A stretch of DNA of 5,719 bases from Clostridiales bacterium (GTDB lineage: Bacteria; Bacillota; Dehalobacteriia; UBA4068). The notes under the pieces were generated by a model. The model worked only from the letters and a program-made list of their open reading frames with translations, made no database searches and was not told the DNA's origin. Shown here in pieces: positions 4,553 through 5,719 of this stretch (within the stretch, counting starts at the first letter, position 1; each line of letters opens with the position of its first letter). The DNA lies in assembly GCA_009783495.1 (NCBI GenBank), contig WRDJ01000060.1:1-5719 (forward strand). The letters run 5' to 3'. The translations under genes were made by a program, and so were the position numbers.

Positions 4553-5719
4553 TATGTTGCCTCTTGAGCAAAGCCGGCGAACTTGTAAAAGATTTCAACC
4601 CTTTCGCCGTCTATGACGATTTTCTCCACACAGCTCCTGATGACGTTTCTTTGCTCCTGAGCGGTCATATAGGGCCACGATTCCTTGAGCGTCGTTAATG
4701 TTTTTCTCACCTTCTCGATTTTTTCACTTATAACATTCCGTTCCTCTTCCCGCGTGATTTGCTTTTTGATCTCAGCAAGCTGCCTGCGAAGCTCTTCGAT
4801 CGCTTCAGGCAAAATGTCGTCACTGCTTTCGGAATATAGGTTATAGAGGCGCTTCATCTTCCGGGCGGCTTCGTCGTATTGCCTGTTCAATATCTCAAGC
4901 ACACTCTGGGCGGAAACCTTGGCGGCGGCGGCCCTCTTTTCTTTGAGCGAAAAAGAGAACAGATCCTCAAGCACGGCGGATTCCAGGTCGCAAGCCCATT
5001 GTCGCGCATTGTCGCAGGCGGCGTCTTTCACAAGATGGGGTTTGCTTTTATCCCGCGAATAGCAGACGATTTTGCAGCCGTCCTTGCCCCATTTCTGGTA
5101 TCTCATTTTCGCCCCGCAGCGCCCGCAATGCAGCAGCCCCGTGAAGAGATAGCGGCCGCCCTCCGCCTGCCCCGACGCCCTTTCCAGCATGAAATCCATG
5201 GCCCTCTCGTATGTATCGAGACTGATGATCGCTTCATGCCGCCCTAAATATTCCTCGCCGTTATAGCTGATATATCCGGCGTTGGATTTTCTCGTCAAAA
5301 TCTGCAGCGCCAGCTTCTCATATTTCAAACCCGTCATGCGCGCGATCCGCCCCGCCGAATAGCCGCTCAGGTATAATTCGTATATTTTTCTCACGGTCTC
5401 GGCGTTCGCGTTGGGCGTTAAAACGCCCTTTTCCTTGTCATAGTCATAGCCGAAGGGGATGCGGCCCCCGCCCGGCCACAGGCCGGCCTTCACGCGTTCC
5501 TTCATGCCCATGCGCGTGCGTTCGCGGATATTCTCGCGCTCCAGCTGGGCGAATGCGGAAAGGATGCCCAGCATGAGGCGGCCCAGCGGCGTCGAGGTAT
5601 CCATGCTTTCGTTCAAGGAGATGAAATCAACGCCGTGAGGGTTGAAAACGTCCTCTATCAGGTATAAGGTGTCCTTCTGGCTGCGGAAAGCCTGTCCAGC
5701 TTATAGACCAGGACGCAGA
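4532..5719. mobile_element. End of a site-specific intervening element inserted in sigG (skin-like), incomplete
   Basis: Everything from the sigG junction to the right edge is element DNA: it replaces the 5' third of sigG and contains only the recombinase gene. Its far end, its cargo and the 5' part of sigG are beyond the window. The layout, with the recombinase next to the junction within a sporulation sigma gene, is like the skin element that splits sigK in Bacillus subtilis and Clostridioides difficile. There a serine recombinase excises the element during sporulation to rebuild the gene. The alternatives are an ordinary prophage or conjugative element that happens to use sigG as its attB, or a genomic rearrangement. 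Confidence 0.7.
4552..5719 (-). CDS. Large serine recombinase, 5'-partial and frameshifted in the catalytic domain
   Basis: Integrase/excisase of the large serine recombinase family. Reading leftward from the right edge, codons from 5717 give CVLVYKLDRLS. The conserved continuation RSQKDTLYLIEDVF resumes at 5685 in another frame, so one base is missing at 5685-5687 (GCGGAAAG where GCGGGAAAG is expected on the plus strand). The upstream frame would stop about eight codons later, and the downstream frame has a TAA at 5703-5701. After the shift come ESMDTSTPLGRLMLGILSAF and LERENIRERT (end of the resolvase domain), then the Recombinase domain (GRIPFGYDYD onward). Next are a zinc ribbon starting CGRCGAKM, a long charged coiled coil (about 4690-4890), and a C-terminal VEKIVIDGERVEIFYKF segment. 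The only start in the intact frame is TTG 5616-5614, which would give 354 residues lacking the catalytic serine region, so it is unlikely to be a genuine start. The N-terminal Ser motif is beyond the edge. The stop lies next to the sigG junction. Confidence 0.85.

Noticed and set aside
5680..5690. Programmed -1 ribosomal frameshift in the recombinase
   Set aside because: The site reads CTTTCCGC on the coding strand, which is not an X XXY YYZ heptamer. A one-base deletion or sequencing error is simpler.

Overview
The window looks like chromosomal DNA of an endospore-forming member of the Bacillota (Firmicutes), probably on the Clostridia or Negativicutes side, with rather high GC. Three things support this: a recognisable spoIIR gene, the C-terminal part of the forespore sigma factor SigG, and purine-rich Shine-Dalgarno sites before most genes. 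I cannot name the genus.

Left part (1-2460, minus strand): a likely three-gene transcription unit. It is read from a perfect-consensus housekeeping promoter (TTGACA, 17 bp, TATAAT at 2460-2432) into a cyclic amidohydrolase of the dihydroorotase/allantoinase type (2390-987). Then come thiamine pyrophosphokinase (817-137) and the N-terminus of a GrpB-family (UPF0157) protein that runs off the left edge. The last two genes overlap by 8 bases.

Middle (2461-3410): a divergently read, compact ThiF/MoeB/HesA-type E1-like adenylyltransferase on the plus strand. It is followed by an intergenic region with two strong hairpins. One has T-tracts on both strands and is probably a bidirectional terminator between convergent thiF-like and spoIIR transcription.

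Right part (3411-5719, minus strand): spoIIR, preceded by the 3' two thirds of sigG. SigG homology begins abruptly at the Pro of the conserved ..AVPMIIGE.. segment. Upstream there is no SigG region 1-2. Instead, after about 20 bp, there is the stop codon of a large serine recombinase in the same orientation. The natural reading is an intervening element, integrated inside sigG, whose recombinase gene abuts the attachment site. This is the same architecture as the skin element in sigK, but in a different sporulation sigma factor. A 7-bp inverted repeat is centred on the junction. The recombinase reading frame is broken by an apparent one-base deletion inside its DRLSR catalytic-domain motif, close to the right edge. 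So the element is either decayed, leaving sigG permanently split, or this is a sequence or assembly error. The 5' half of sigG and the rest of the element lie outside the window.
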